In this document: positions 24,068-36,957 of the stretch, one piece after another
Numbering within the stretch: position 1 is the stretch's first letter
Layout of the letters: the number at the start of each line of letters is the position of its first letter
Origin: Calliopum simillimum
Lineage: Eukaryota; Arthropoda; Insecta; Diptera; Lauxaniidae
Assembly: GCA_951812925.1 (NCBI GenBank)
Contig: OX638369.1
Coordinates: 58,356,228 to 58,420,227 of the forward strand
Direction: 5' to 3'
DNA: 64,000 bases
The notes under the pieces: model-generated
Database searches by the model: none
What the model saw: the letters and a program-made list of their open reading frames with translations, nothing else
Told to the model about the DNA's origin: nothing
Position numbers and translations under genes: made by a program

Positions 24068-24643
24068 CACTGTGCAACATGAAAATGCGAACGAGATCTC
24101 GTCGGTTTTTTTGGTTAATTTTGGGGTCTCTGTATCCGAATGAAGCAGCCGATTTTCTCTATCAGGCCTAGGGTTTGAGTTATCTTTGCACTAATGAGCA
24201 GACACGCCTTTAAAAGGCCTATGGCGCACATCCAGCAAGTATTGTAATTCACTTTTTCTAACGGCTTCAATTAGCCCTAGCCTTCTTCATTAAAACTTAC
24301 CTTTTAAATTTTCTAATCATGTGGATCATAAGATTCCGAGATATCATCCATTGAAATAAATGTATGGCAGTTGAGATGAAAGTGGATGAAATCTCAGAAA
24401 GTAGTGATCCAATTCATAAAATTCAAATGTAAGGTTTAATGAAAAGATTGACATCCGATGACGTTGACAAAAATGAAATACACTACTTCCTGGATACGCG
24501 CCATAAGACTGAAAATAAAGTTTCCTGCACTTTAAAACAAGGGTAACAGTTGCTAGATTCGGAATCAGGACCGGAAATTAACCACATTAGAAAGGTTATC
24601 GAGATCTCTTGCAAACTTTTCTCGCTCAATTTGTAGCACTGTG
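24068..24643. mobile_element. Palindromic element, CACTGTG ends, TAA target
   Basis: Ends CACTGTGCAACA at 24068 and complement CACAGTGCTACA ending 24643, each flanked by TAA (24065-24067, 24644-24646). The whole 576 bp folds about a centre near 24370; TGAGATATCATCC at 24340 pairs with GGATGAAATCTCA. The 3-bp TWA target suggests PIF/Harbinger-type insertion. Non-coding. Confidence 0.72.
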
Positions 24644-25152
24644 TAATTTTACTCATATTAATAGTTACACCCTAAAATTTTTTTGTAAACATAAACCTAC
24701 GTAGAATGTTGACAATTTTGTAAAGAAAGTTAAAACGCATTTTAATTAAATGTATAAAGAACTCTTGAGCTTCGGTTTTACTTGTTATCTGCTTAATAAC
24801 ATCGTAAAAGTGAAACTCGCTTTAGTCCAGATACATTTTGTTATACTCGTAATAAAATGAGATCATAGTGTTTTTAAAAATTACACGAAGAATCTCAAAT
24901 AAACTGGATATGAAACATATAAAAAGCATTGCTAAGCAATGTAAATGGCCATGTCTGGCAAAACCATACACTTTAATGTTTTGATTTTAAATCTTTATTA
25001 TATAAGTCCAGTTAAATAAGACTGAATCTCTAAAGTTAGTTTACTAACTTTTTTAATTGACTTTTTTTGTAGTCTTAAAAGAAATCCTAAAATTCAGGAA
25101 AGAGACACTGCCGCATAATAAGTTATTCACCTTCATTGAATTATCTTGCTTA

Positions 25153-25267
25153 GGGCCGTTTTCACAATCTCCAGTTAAAATTTAACTTCCAGATAAATAA
25201 AAATTTAATGTCAAAGTGCCAGTTAAAGTTCCAGTTAAGGCTTAACTGAACATTGTGAAATCGGCCC
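25153..25267. mobile_element. Tourist-like MITE (PIF/Harbinger)
   Basis: Ends GGGCCGTTTTCACAAT and, in complement, GGGCCGATTTCACAAT, flanked by TTA at 25150-25152 and 25268-25270. The end sequence and TTA duplication both fit PIF/Harbinger. 115 bp, containing repeated CCAGTTAA. Confidence 0.8.
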
Positions 25268-25446
25268 TTATTTTTTTTCATTTTGAAATTTAAGTTTTAA
25301 ACATCGATATATGTACTGTTTTTGGAGATAAACCGATTGTAAATACACTAAAATATTCTTTGTAGTCTAAATTTTGATTACGCAAAAGGATTTTGTGTGA
25401 TTCATAGAGTGAAAGACTGACGTTCACATTTTTTTGCAAATGTGGT

Positions 25447-26310
25447 GTCGGGGTAAAGTGGGAAATGTTATTTTACGATTGCTAGTCCCCATTTGTCAAC
25501 GTATTATTGGCCAAGCAAAACAGAAATCTAGGAGAGGTCGGACAGCATGAAAAGCGCCGTTTTAACAACTCCGGAAAAGCTAAACGAGTTGCAAAAAGCA
25601 GTTGAGAAACGTTTAGGCAATAAACGGAAGAAAGAAGAAAGCGAATCACAAAACAATAGAGTGCCAGGAGCAAAAAAAGCACTACCAGCAAAGAAAGCGT
25701 CAAAGGAACAAAGAAGTGCTAGCTCTGATGAAGATCGTGATTTTTGCACCATTTGAATGGATTTCATGCCCGATATCATGACCAGTCACAATACCATCAA
25801 ATGCAACAAAAGGGATTGTCAACGTCCATTTTATTGTACTTGAAATGCGTTAACCTCACTACAAGCTTCTTTTATTGCAAAAACTGTGATACTCGGATTT
25901 TCGGATATTTCATCAGAGAACGACGAATAAGCTACAACTTCACCTTTTTTTAAACACATTTTTCATCTATTTTTCCAGCAAAATTATTTTTTTTTCCATA
26001 TTTACTCTTATGGGTGTGTTCTCTGAACCTTTTTTGACTTACAATAAAGATATTAACACTTTGTTTCAACATTTGTGTTAGTTTTAATGACTTTTTGAAA
26101 GTTTTCCACTTTACCCCACGATTTTTAATTTTTGCCATTTTGGGCATCCTCGGTCAAAGCGTCGTACTCAATACATATTTTCGATTCGTTCCTTCGGTAA
26201 AAATATAGCTTATTTAATTTTCTTTACTATAGGAAGTTGAAACATGGAAAATAAGAAGTTTTGTTCATTTTATGGAGCTTCGAAAAAAAATTTCCTACTT
26301 TACCCCTACA
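25447..26310 (+). mobile_element. Internally deleted DNA transposon with GGGGTAAAGT ends
   Basis: The left end holds GGGGTAAAGTGGGAAA near 25449; the right end near 26300 holds the complement of GGGGTAAAGTAGGAAA, and a third copy lies near 26105. A transposase-like C-terminal coding remnant sits just inside the left end. Exact termini and target duplication are not resolved. Confidence 0.5.
25540..25935 (+). pseudogene. Transposon-derived C-terminus with PHD-like zinc cluster
   Basis: The frame from 25547 begins MKSAVLTTPEKLNELQ, continues in a Lys/Ser-rich stretch and reaches SSDEDRDFCTI. After a frame change it reads as Cys/His pairs (C-x2-C, H..IKCN, LKCVNLTTSFFYCKNC). This order, a basic tail followed by a PHD-like cluster, is common at the end of pogo- and jerky-related transposases, but I cannot place it further. 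Frameshifted and lacking the catalytic core. Confidence 0.5.
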
Positions 26311-27416
26311 ATATGAAGCATGATATAACGAATAGTTTTGCATCATTAACTCAAAAGTCGCGTTTTTTGATTTTGCAGAAAGTAAAAAATTGCTGACTTC
26401 AGAGTACAGACCAGGCTAAAAAGTGTAAACGGTGTTTTTTGCTTATTAGTTTGTTCTTATTTCAGTCTGGTTAACCAAGGCAGTGAAAACAAGGCAGTTA
26501 AAATATAAATAATCTTTAAATTTATTTCTAAATAAAAAGCATTTATTGTTTAAATAAAGTGGAAAAAAAATATAGGTATAAGAATTTTATATAAAAAATT
26601 TCCATACAATTTCGAAAATAAATCATAAAAAATCTCATCAATTTGGTTAAAATTAATGATTTACTTAATTGTTATTTAGTAAATTATATTTGTGACTTCG
26701 GGCAACGGGCAACTTCTTTCTGTTTATCTTTTAAAGAGTTTTATTATAATTTTACAACTTTCTGGAATTGTTTACATAACTAAGTACAAAGTGGTAAACA
26801 TATTTTTCAGGAACATCAAATGGGTTTTTTATGCGTTCCAAAGTATTTTTGCAATGTTTGTTTTTTGTTCCATTTATGTAATTTTGAATAATCACTTGTG
26901 TAAGTACTGATGTAACTATTTATTTTCAGTTTATTACTCTTCTTATTAGTAACTTCAACTTGGTCATCTCTCTTTAATGAATATTACAGGCTTCTTATTA
27001 ATTTATTAATGTTGTAAATTTAATATCTTTTTTTTTAATTTATAAACAAGATTACAATTAATAATTCAGCAAAAGTCAAAGTTTATTTTAACAAGAAAAG
27101 GTCACATGAATGTAAATTTAATTATTATTTTATTGTTGCTGCTGTTGACATGTTCTGCTAATTAAAAAAAAAAAAAAAATAATGGCTTACGCGTGACTAA
27201 AAACTTTAAAACATCAAGCTTTGTCGGTGCGGATGTCACTCTAATGACAGAGCGAACATTTTTATTAAAATTACCATCAGGCATTGTTGCGCCGCGGCGC
27301 CTGTTGTGACATTTTAGGATCTAACTATAATGAGACTGCTGCTGCTGTTGATAACTTTATTTTGTTTGTTTTTGCCTGCAATCTCCTAAAACTCCTAGCG
27401 GGAGCATGGGGCAAAC
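26311..27416. other. No gene seen
   Basis: AT-rich, with a poly(A) run near 27165 and no recognisable feature. Confidence 0.4.
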
Positions 27417-27640
27417 ATGAAACATCTCCATTTAATTCGATGCTTTGAAATGGCTTTTATCTCTCTCTCCTTGACTTTCTCGATTCTCGGATTTTCCTCT
27501 CCAACAATCTTTTGCAGGTGTTTTTTTGGTCTACCACGTCCTATACTGCCTTGTGGATTCCACTTAAAGGCTTCACGAGTATGTACGAAATGGAATTGAC
27601 ATCGGAATGCTTTTTCTGCATGTCAGAGTGCTAGATCATC
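27417..27640 (-). pseudogene. Non-LTR retrotransposon C-terminal tail
   Basis: The minus strand reads REAFKWNPQGSIGRGRPKKH, then LQKIVGEENPRIEKVKE, the same C-terminal tail as at 9.7 kb (WNPQG..RGRPK). One open frame over about 60 codons, truncated at both sides. Probably a 5'-truncated LINE copy; the clade is not determined. Confidence 0.62.
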
Positions 27641-28700
27641 CAAGTGCTCACTGAATGAGAGGCTTCAAATCTTGTGAGATGGATGTTCATCAGTCTGGTG
27701 AGATGGATTTTCATCAGAATCGCTAGACAAAATCATTACCCCTTTATATTTTTGAAATATAAACCAGTGTTTCTATGAGACAGATTTCGTATACGAGCTC
27801 TTCTTCTCTGATTTGAGTGCGGATCTGGTAACAAAAATTAAGCATAAAAAGCTTTCAACATTTCGGCAGTTCCAAAGTTTTTATATGAGGATAACAGAGC
27901 AACAGTGGAATAACCCCGCTACTTCGTTGAATAAGCAAAAACAAATAACTTGTGTTTGGGTCAACATAGGTTATGTCGATAGCCTCATATGTAGGTTGAC
28001 TTTTCTGCTACGACTTAACAAAAACAAAAACTTCTTACCATTCGTAAGAAGAAAAACAAGAATTGTTGCAGGTCGCGTTATGCTGTAAAGAAAAGAAAAT
28101 GCCTGAAAGGCGGTTAAAACAAGTTTTCGGAATTAATCAATAAAGTGCTCATTATCACCAGATTAATGTCAACGTCACTAAAATGATACTCGACCATTTG
28201 AATTGTTGTCTTATGTATTTAACAATGATAAAATTTTGCAAAAGTCCCAATTAAATAAAATATAAAAGTTTTAACAATAAACTTAATAAAAAAATAAAAT
28301 ATTACACAAGGCTTCTTTTTGTTACAAAAATTACCATATGAATTGGCTACAAAAAAAAACATTTTACCTTAGAATCATGAATAACGTCAAAGAAATTTAA
28401 ATAAAAAAAAAATTACAAATTAAACCAGAAAGTGTTTACAACACGTTATGACGTTAAATGTATGACACAGATTACAAGAAAAAAAAAAAAAGAAAACAAA
28501 ACCAAAGTTTCTAAAAATAAATTGTAAAGGAATATAATAATAAATTTGCAAAAAAAAGTAAACAAAACCTTGAATAAATTAACAAACTTCAAAATGTAAC
28601 ACATATACAATGTATGTAGTTTTTAGTAAAAGGGCTTTTAGTGACAACAAAAAATAGAATAAAATTGTAATTTATATTAAAATATTAAAACAAAAAGATA

Positions 28701-28860
28701 CACTGATAAAAGTTCAATGTTATATATCGAAACTAACAAATTATGTTTGCCACAAATATTTAATTGATCCAATATGTTGCTTATTAAATACATAATACCA
28801 AATTATATTTGTTATTTAATACCAAATATTATTATGAATAAACAAATTGTATTCCCAGTG
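28701..28860. mobile_element. Small MITE with TA target
   Basis: CACTGATAAAAG at 28701 and, in complement, CACTGGGAATAC ending 28860, each flanked by TA. Only the first bases of the ends match well, so the call is tentative. Confidence 0.4.
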
Positions 28861-29510
28861 TACTTTAAGTTTAATAAAATCATTTAAATAGATTTAAAAT
28901 CAAAAATTTCAACAAGATATTAAATAAAGTTTAAACTGGGGATACAACTTAATTGTGTCAAAATTCAATTTCATGTAGAATTGAAGACAATTGTGAAGTT
29001 ACCCAACATTAAAAAACTCCTAAGTCTTAACTCTTTTCAAGTTGCCTACAACTTTAAAGGGCCAGAACTTTGCAAAATCCTTTTAAACCCTATAAACCAT
29101 AAACACTATCTGAAAGCTCTTACAATTAACTAAAACTTCGCCATAGAAATATTTTCTCTACATAAAACGTTAGGATAATCCAAGAAAATTTTTTTTCTGA
29201 AACAAGTCACAAAATTAGTTTTAACCCTATTACTCCCTAGGGGTTCTTAGATTCCCCTCCAGGTGCAATTTTTTGTTAGTCTAGGCCTCCTCTATCACCT
29301 CCCAGAAGCTTCGTAACCTTATGCAATACACTCTGTAGAATGTTCTCATGTGAAACAATTTGTTCATGGGTAAAAATTTGGTTAATATATTCACTGATGA
29401 CCGTACAAAGTGATCGTCAGAATATTTTTGATTTAAAACGTATTTTCCAAGTTAATTAAAACGACAACTGAAAGTTTAGCGAAAAAAAGGTTTTTTCTAT
29501 AGAAGCTATT

Positions 29511-29985
29511 AGCGCAATTGAGTCGCTCAAATGCAAAAGCAGTTAATTAAAGTTTTCATAATTGTTGGCGAATCACGAACAACTGCTTATACTTTTCCTA
29601 GTCATTATTATGATCCAATTTTTTTTTTTTTGTGGATTAAAGGTTATATTTTGCTAGTACAAAGTGCTACATATGGATAATCTCAGCATATCCATCTTTT
29701 TGTTATTAATTAAATAAAAAAAAATAGAACTTATTTGTTTTGTTTCCGTAAACTTTTTTTGCAGAAATAACTGCTTTTGTAGCTCAAGTGAAAAATAACT
29801 TGTTTTGCTTCCGTATGCTTATAGGAATTAACTTCTTTTGCACCTACACATATATTTACCGGCTTACTTTCAGCTTTTTTACATGATTTCTTGATAGCCA
29901 GAGAGATAACGATAACGATATCAATATCACAAAAAGGCATTTTGTGTCTTTTAACTGCTTTTGCATTTGGGTGACTCAATTGTGC
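29511..29985. mobile_element. MITE with about 35-bp inverted ends
   Basis: Left GCGCAATTGAGTCGCTCAAA and right (complement) GCACAATTGAGTCACCCAAA, both continuing TGCAAAAGCAGTTAA. The interior repeats the GCAAAAGCAGTT motif in both directions. 475 bp, non-coding; target duplication not resolved. Confidence 0.65.
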
Positions 29986-32900
29986 TATCTTTTGTTCCGA
30001 AAAATTAACAGTTTTTGGTGTGTTTTACCTAACGTGTCTCTACTGTATAGAACATTAAAATTAAAACAAAAGTAATTGAACATTTTTTTGCATTCGTTTA
30101 AAAAAACAAAAACAAATACTAAATCACAAATTTGTGGAGCGGAAAAGTAAGAGTTTTTGCACGAATAATACGTAATAGACAAATACGTAATTTCAGAAGG
30201 TTCTTTAGGTACAGATACACTTAATAAAAAGTTTAAATGTGCACTTGAAGAAGCTGAAAACTATACCGCTCTTATTATATCCACCGTATTGTCAACTCCC
30301 AGTAAAAATTAAGTATGCTCACAGAACGACTAATTGAAGTGCCATAAAGTTGGCTGTCAGTTTGTATTTGGTTTTGGTATAAATGATCCTGACAAGGTTG
30401 AATCGCAAGCAGATGGCAATTCTTTTTTTAGAATGTTTATTTTAGAAATAATTTCAATTAGAAATAATTTTTCAAGGTAAAAGTCAATTTTAAACATCAA
30501 CATTTATGTATGAAATTTTAGAGAATTTTCCGCTCTATTGCCATACTGCTATAGTATTGGTTGAAATGGATTTGGGTTTGAATTAAATAAAAAAAAAATG
30601 AAGTTTTAAAACAGTTAAAATGTATTTTTAATAAAAACTTAAAAATTAAATAAAATTGTTAAGTAAATTGTTAAGTAATTGTTAAGTAAAATTGTTGAAG
30701 GCAATTTTTTTTTTGTACATCTTTGATAAGATATCAAAAAAATCATAGTTACAGATTATTAATTTTTTACTTGATTAAGTATTACTCGTACATATTTTGG
30801 ATGATTTTTGTTTTTTGCAAATTATTGTTGTTATTCACTCCATTCATTATCTTTCTTATACGACCCCCGATACTGACCTACAGCATTTTTATTTACGTTG
30901 AGCATTTATTTCATCATCTTTATGCTTATCTTCTTCATCAGGCGGCAGTTTTGGTTTTGTTTCCGTTGTTTTCTGTTTTGCTAATTTTTTTCCATTAATT
31001 TTTAAATATACTATGTATCATCAAATCTGAAATGAAAAATCAAAACAGTTTTTGCTAAAATTAACGACGTCATAACCGGAACAAAATGAGAAAACTAAAA
31101 AATATATCGGTGATGATAATGCATAATGTTTGATTTCCGGAAAAGCACAAATGTGATTTTTTTTCAACAACTCACCTCTGTATGGATGTGGATGTATTTA
31201 CGTCAATATTTGATTAAATATCGAAATATGTTAAAATAAATAAAGGGCTTGCATTTGAATTGTTGTACATCGAGAAAGATAAAAAAAAGTTTCTAAAAAA
31301 TTATAATTTCAGAAACAATCGAAAAACATTGAAAAAGTCTATAAGAAACAAAAACTCTGTGCCAAAACAGGAAAAGGAACTCAAATCGACTTTAAAAAGA
31401 TTAAGCTAACAGCCGTGGTAACTAGAAAAATATTAAGAAATTCTCAAAAAACCGAAAAAAAAAAATTTAAGTGTCTTTAAAAAAAGTCGAAAAATGTTGA
31501 GAAAACAGAAAAATATTGTGAATTTAAATTGAAAAAACACTGATATATGTAATCGAATAACGTTGAAGATATTCACACACACGCAGTTTAATCATAAGAA
31601 CTGCAGTTTTCTCCTTGTTTTGAGCATTTGTTTTTTATATGCAAACAATCCGGAAATCTCATGAAAAGAAACTTCAAGAAAACATTCAATGCTTCCATGA
31701 CGTTGTGATAATTTAATTGTAATTATCATTACTTACAATTTATTGCGAATTGTTGTAAATGCGAGTATGCACTAGGTGGTGTTATCAGTTCGCTGTTATC
31801 ATTACCGGATGGATGACATATGAAGGTTAACATCAAAGTTCTTCACAACTAACTTTGTTTTTTTTTTCGGTTTTGCTTTGTTTTTTGGTTAAGTTTTTTT
31901 TTTTTTATTATTTTTATATGACCAAGACAAGGGTCTCGTTTTTTATTGTGTTTTTGTTATTTCGTGAAATTTTGTTTCAATTTATTTATAGTTGAAATAA
32001 ATTTGTTTTTTTTTTCTTCGCCTTATTACATAGTCTTTCGTCATGGGTTAATTTATTTTGCATTAATGAAGAGGAAATTATTCACTATTTGTTTGTTGGT
32101 AAAAAAAAATATTTATTTTTATGTTTTTATGACGATAAAATATTATGATATCTATTTGCATATCTAGATTGTTATTGAGTAAGTAGTAGAAAACTGTTTA
32201 CTGCGTCAGTCAAAGAATTGCAAAAGCTGGCTTTGTGCGAATTTTAATCAAATCACATCATATTTTTTTGTTTTGTTTTTATAAACTTCCCCAAAATTCT
32301 GGCTTTTCAATAATTTTTGATGTTTTTTCAATATTTTTTTCAAATCCAAAATTAATTAAATGCAATTTTTATTATTATTATTATTTATTTTATTTTTATG
32401 ATTTATCATCTACTTGTCCGATTTTATTCCACATCGCTATAATATTGCATTTCGGTATTTAATATTATCTTAAAATTTCAATTATATAACCAAATAAATT
32501 TTAAGCTTTATTAATGCATATTAAATTTTATTTAAGTATTGATTCATAGACAAGCGTAATTAAATATTTTAATGATTCATAAAAATAAACACCCTAATGA
32601 CATTAAGTACGATCAGAGTAAATATAATATATGTACGGTTCTAGATATAAATATTCATTTGTAGAATTAAACATTTGATTCCTTAAGAATTTATGGTAAT
32701 AAATATCACAAACTTTATAATTTATGCAACGCTGCACAGAGTAGAGGGCAGTTCTCTGCACTCTTAAAATAATTTAATTGAAAACTATTTTTCTATCAAA
32801 GGCCCTATGAAATGTCTATAATGTATAGAACATTTTGAAAAGAATAAAACTCTCGGAAAATTTAAAAAAAAAAAAAATCCATAAATGTTGCAAAAACGAA

Positions 32901-33057
32901 GATAAATTAAAAAATTCAAATAAAAAAAGGTTAAAAGATATCTGAAAACATTGAAAATATGAAAAATTTTCAAAATTTGAGATAAGTGAAAATTGGGAGT
33001 GCAGAGATCGAAAAATGACATATTAGAAACAAACGAATTGAAAAAAAAAGTAGTAAT
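29986..33057. other. No gene seen over about 3 kb
   Basis: Strongly AT-rich with many homopolymers. Frames here are low-complexity Phe/Leu/Tyr/Lys products of AT richness. No splice-linked exons, RNA genes or element ends recognised. Confidence 0.45.
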
Positions 33058-33830
33058 GAAATACCCTATACTGCACCTGCTTGTTCAAATTTACTTTAAT
33101 TTTCCTCAGGATTTGCGCTAACTTTTCCAATTATCTGTGCGCAATTTAGTTGCATTACTTCAAATAAGGCTTGCATTGCAGTCTTTTCCGAGTTCGCCTA
33201 GTTTTTGTTTGGAGATTCAACTAAGTATTTCTAAAATCTGTGCAAAATTTGGTTACACTACCTCAAATATGCCTTCCATTACATCATTTTGAAAACTTTA
33301 AGGATTTGAGAGGTGCTACGCCCTTTTGTCCGAATCAACCAAGTTTCTGATCAAAGCTTGCATTTACTACTTTTAATGTCTGAGTGATATTTGGTTGGAT
33401 TATCACAGAAAATGCTCTCAGTATAGCAGTTTGAAACTTTTGTTTATATGAGAGGTACCACGCCCTATCGTTCGAATTCACCTTGTTTTTGATTAAAGCT
33501 TATAATTACGATTGCTAGTATTTATCTGTATTTCAAAAAGTGCTCTTAGCATTGCGTTTAGAATATATTTTTTGTATGGCCGTTGACCGATTTCGCTCAT
33601 TTTCAATATCACTTTATAACTTTAACGACGGAAGCACTGTATCAAATTTTATTGAATTATCTTGCTTGGTTTTCCCCTGATGGACAAACGGACAGACAGA
33701 TGGCCATGGCTATATCGAATCAGAAGATGACGCTGTTCAAAATATACATACTTTTCCACACCCGACACATCTCCTTCTTTGCGTTACTAATGAAAGAACG
33801 AAGTGAATATACCACGGGGTATAAAAAAAC
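33058..33830 (-). mobile_element. Helitron-like element, decayed copy
   Basis: Begins AATACCCTATACTGCA, contains degenerate satellite units (GAGAGGTGCTACGCCC, GAGAGGTACCACGCCC) and the 5' block (GACCGATTTCGCTCATTTTC, ATGGCCATGGCTATATC), and ends ACCACGGGGTATA. The 3' CTAG/hairpin block is missing. Confidence 0.65.
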
Positions 33831-33849
33831 TAAAGCTTTGTGTTATATA

Positions 33850-34728
33850 AAGGGTCCGCCATCCAACCTTTTTTTTTTAACTAGTGCTTATTTCGTGAAT
33901 GGTAACACTTAGCTCATGTCTGATTTGACAGATAATTAGTTTTATCCTTCCGCTGAACGAATATGGTTGTGTATACGCTTCGCTAAGTGGGCCAGAAGAT
34001 ACCGATTTTGCCAAAAAAATCATCTTTTCAGATGAAGCTCATTTTGATCTTGGCGGGTATGTAAACAAGCAAAATTGTCACATTTGGGGCACAGAAAACC
34101 CGCACGCATACATTGAAAAGCCGCTGCACCCAAAACAAGTCACTGTTTGGTGCGGATTTTGGTCCAGAGGCATAATTGGGCCATTTTTCGTTACAGTCAA
34201 TGGCGATCGTTATCAGGCCATGTTGAACGAATTTTTGTTCACAAATAAGAGGAGGATATTGGCATCATTTGGTTTCAACAGGACGGCGCTACGTGCCACA
34301 CAGCCGAAGCTACGAAGCTACACTCGATGTTTTGCGCCCTGTTTTTGAAGGTCGCATTATCAGCCGCAGAGCTGATGTCGTTTGGCCACCTCGGAGCTGC
34401 GATTTGACACCGTTGGACTATTATTTGTGGGGTGCCCTCAAAGGTTAGTGTTACGCCGACAAGCCAGAGACAATTGACGCTTTAAAGGACAATATTCGTG
34501 AAGCCATTGGTGAAATACAGCTGCACACAATCGATAATGTGCTTAAAAATTTTACCGATCGTGTAGGCTACTGCATGTCCAGCCGAGGCAGCCATTTGAA
34601 TGAAATTATTTTCCATTATTAACCGGAAGGATTATACTTTCAAATAAAAAAATAAATTTGAAAAAATATCCAGTAGTTTTTTTTTATAGAATTTTCAAAA
34701 AAAAAAAAAAGTTATTTGGCGGACCCTG
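33850..34728 (+). mobile_element. DD41D mariner-type element, internally deleted
   Basis: Ends AGGGTCCGCC on both sides (complement at the right, GGCGGACCCT), each flanked by TA (33848-33849, 34729-34730). At 879 bp it is shorter than a full element of about 1.3 kb, because the 5' half of the gene is missing. It lies about 20 bp from the Helitron-like copy at 33.1-33.8 kb. Confidence 0.85.
33980..34620 (+). pseudogene. DD41D (rosa-type) transposase, C-terminal half
   Basis: Reads IIFSDEAHFDLGGYVNKQNC (first catalytic Asp), VTVWCGFWSRGIIGPFF, WFQQDGATCHTA (second Asp), RRADVVWPPRSCDLTPLDYY (third Asp), and ends SSRGSHLNEIIFHY before a stop. Once the frameshift is discounted, about 41 residues separate the last two Asp, the spacing of the rosa/DD41D group. 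An 8-bp tandem duplication (GAAGCTAC twice, near 34312) shifts the frame, a TAG interrupts near 34446, and the N-terminal DNA-binding region is deleted. Confidence 0.82.
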
Positions 34729-34730
34729 TA

Positions 34731-35578
34731 TATGTCTTAATATATTTTAAAGTCTAATGCATATGCCTAGAACGAAAAATACTGATACCTTAACTTTAAA
34801 AATTGTGTTTTTTGATTTTAATTAAAAGGTTCCGTTGCAAATAAATGTGGTGAACCCAAGTTAAAAGTAACATTTCATCCAAATAATTTTTAGACAGAGT
34901 GTCTGGTATCGCAAAGAATGACCCGTGATAAAAAACAATCGGACATCTAAAGACATAATTTTTACTATGTAGTATACAAAAACAATGGTGCATAGTCATA
35001 GTCCCTCATAAAAGCCGACTTTTGTTAACAAAATTCTAAAAAGATAGAGTATACGTTAGTACAGTAATTACTATAGTCAGCTTATAAGACGCCTCTATGG
35101 AGAAGTGACTATGTAGATAGAAAAGCTTGATAAATACGGCATCTGAAACCTGTGTAAATTTTGCACATTATAAAAAATAAATTTGACCAAATGGGCTAAT
35201 TTGAAATGAAGAATTTATTTTTAACGGGTGAAAATTCGTATAGCCAAGAGTGAGTTAAAGGGGTAAATTTGCGATGGTGCAATTGTTACTATTGAATTCA
35301 AAGACGATGTATTCCACTTCTTACCGTTTGAATATATTGAAGAAAAACAAAACACGAAACTTGAAATTTCTATAGGAATTCATCATTTTCGAAAAATTAA
35401 AGTCGAAATTGACTAAGATTGATAGACCTTTGAAATCCCTGATAAGAGTCAATGGTAGTATTTAAAAGTGGCACTCATAATCAGTTGCTAACTCAATTTT
35501 TATTAAAAGTGGAATACATCACTTTTGAGTCTAATAGTCACAATTGTGGGTGTTGTCAAAAATGGATGTACTGACAAT
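34731..35578. other. No gene seen
   Basis: AT-rich flank between the DD41D element and a MITE; nothing recognised. Confidence 0.4.
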
Positions 35579-35842
35579 ATATCGATACCTTAGAGCGCTA
35601 TAGTCCTATCTCCATTTTTTTTCAAACGCAAAATTCAATTTTCAAACCGTGATTATTTTAAAACTGACTGCTATTTTTACATATAAAGTTGATTTCTACA
35701 GTCCCCCACTAATGTTCTAAAAATTGGGAAACAATTATGGTTGGGTACTCGCTTAGGAAGCCCACCATGAGCCCATAACTAAAAATGTCTCACAATTTCA
35801 AGCAAGTGGAGATAAGACTATAGCGCTCTAAGGTATCGATAT
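35579..35842. mobile_element. MITE with about 36-bp inverted ends
   Basis: ATATCGATACCTTAGAGCGC at the left end continues into CTATAGTC(C/T)TATCTCCA, with the complement ending at 35842 and one mismatch. 264 bp with no coding. Target duplication not evident. Confidence 0.72.
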
Positions 35843-36957
35843 GATAGATAGGTACGTAGAATGGAGTGTGATAGCTCTCCCTCTTTCTAGAGGGGTAGGT
35901 AGCCCAAGTTTTTTTTTTCATTGCTTCCGTTTTGTGTTGGCAGTTTTCTTTTATATTAGTATTGTTGGTTTTATTAAGATTTTGAAAGGTTTTTTTATTT
36001 TATACATACAAAAATTTTGGAAAATTTTTAATGACGAAATTATCGCCGTACGTTTGTCTGAGAATTTTATGTGTTTACTTTGTGATTAATTAGTTTTTGT
36101 GATACTTAAAATTGGCCAATTAAGTAGAAATTTAATATCTTTATCCAAAAACTAATATTTCACAAGGCTGTTTTGTGCAAAAAAACTTATTTACGAGCAA
36201 AATTTATAATAAACAACACACGTTTTAATTGCTAAAAAAACCATGTTTTTATACTTATATACAAATGTAGATAAAAAATTATAATTCGCACAAGCCGCCT
36301 TAATTCTGTATAAATTTAGCACGTGAAAGTTTTTTTGTTTTCTTTTAATTTTATTAATTTGTTAAAATTAATATGGTAAATAAAAGATTTGCATATTTTA
36401 TGCAAGTTTTTTTTTATATTTTTGCAATATTGATGACATTCTATCGTATAATTAATTTCTTCGAATTACAATAAAATGAAAGCACGTCTATGGCACGTAG
36501 AATCTTTCGCCACAATGAGTTTGAAAGACAATATTAGAACCAAAAAAAAAAAAAAAAAATAGTCCCGACAAAATTTGCGAATGGGGGCTGAATTTAGAAG
36601 CTTTTAAGATCACTTTCCCATGGCCCAGAAAATTAGATTCAATCCCATTTCAAAAAACCCAACTAGGACAATAATAAAAGGAAAACAAAAATTTTTTCGA
36701 AGGCTCCCCTCTGCTATGCTGCAAAAATAGGGAAAACGAAAAAATTAAAAGTTTCCATGTGCCGTAGGTATTTTTCTTTTTGCTATGATTCTCCAGATAT
36801 CTATGCTAAAGGTTAATTATAATATGCTTAAAAGTACTCCTGGATGTCGGCAATTGCTTTTGATGAGGTTGACTTACTGTGGGTCCAGAAACTCGTAACG
36901 CAAACCAGCCGTCCAATAAATTTTTTGGTTTTCTTTTATGCATTTCGCCTTGCTTTT
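35843..36957. other. No gene seen
   Basis: AT-rich sequence with an A-run near 36545. The stretch 36560-36900 is less AT-rich but shows no coding frame or repeat match within the window. Confidence 0.4.

Noticed and set aside
29986..33057. Phe/Leu/Tyr-rich frames resembling membrane proteins
   Set aside because: Extreme AT content gives such products by chance; no conserved motif or splice structure.
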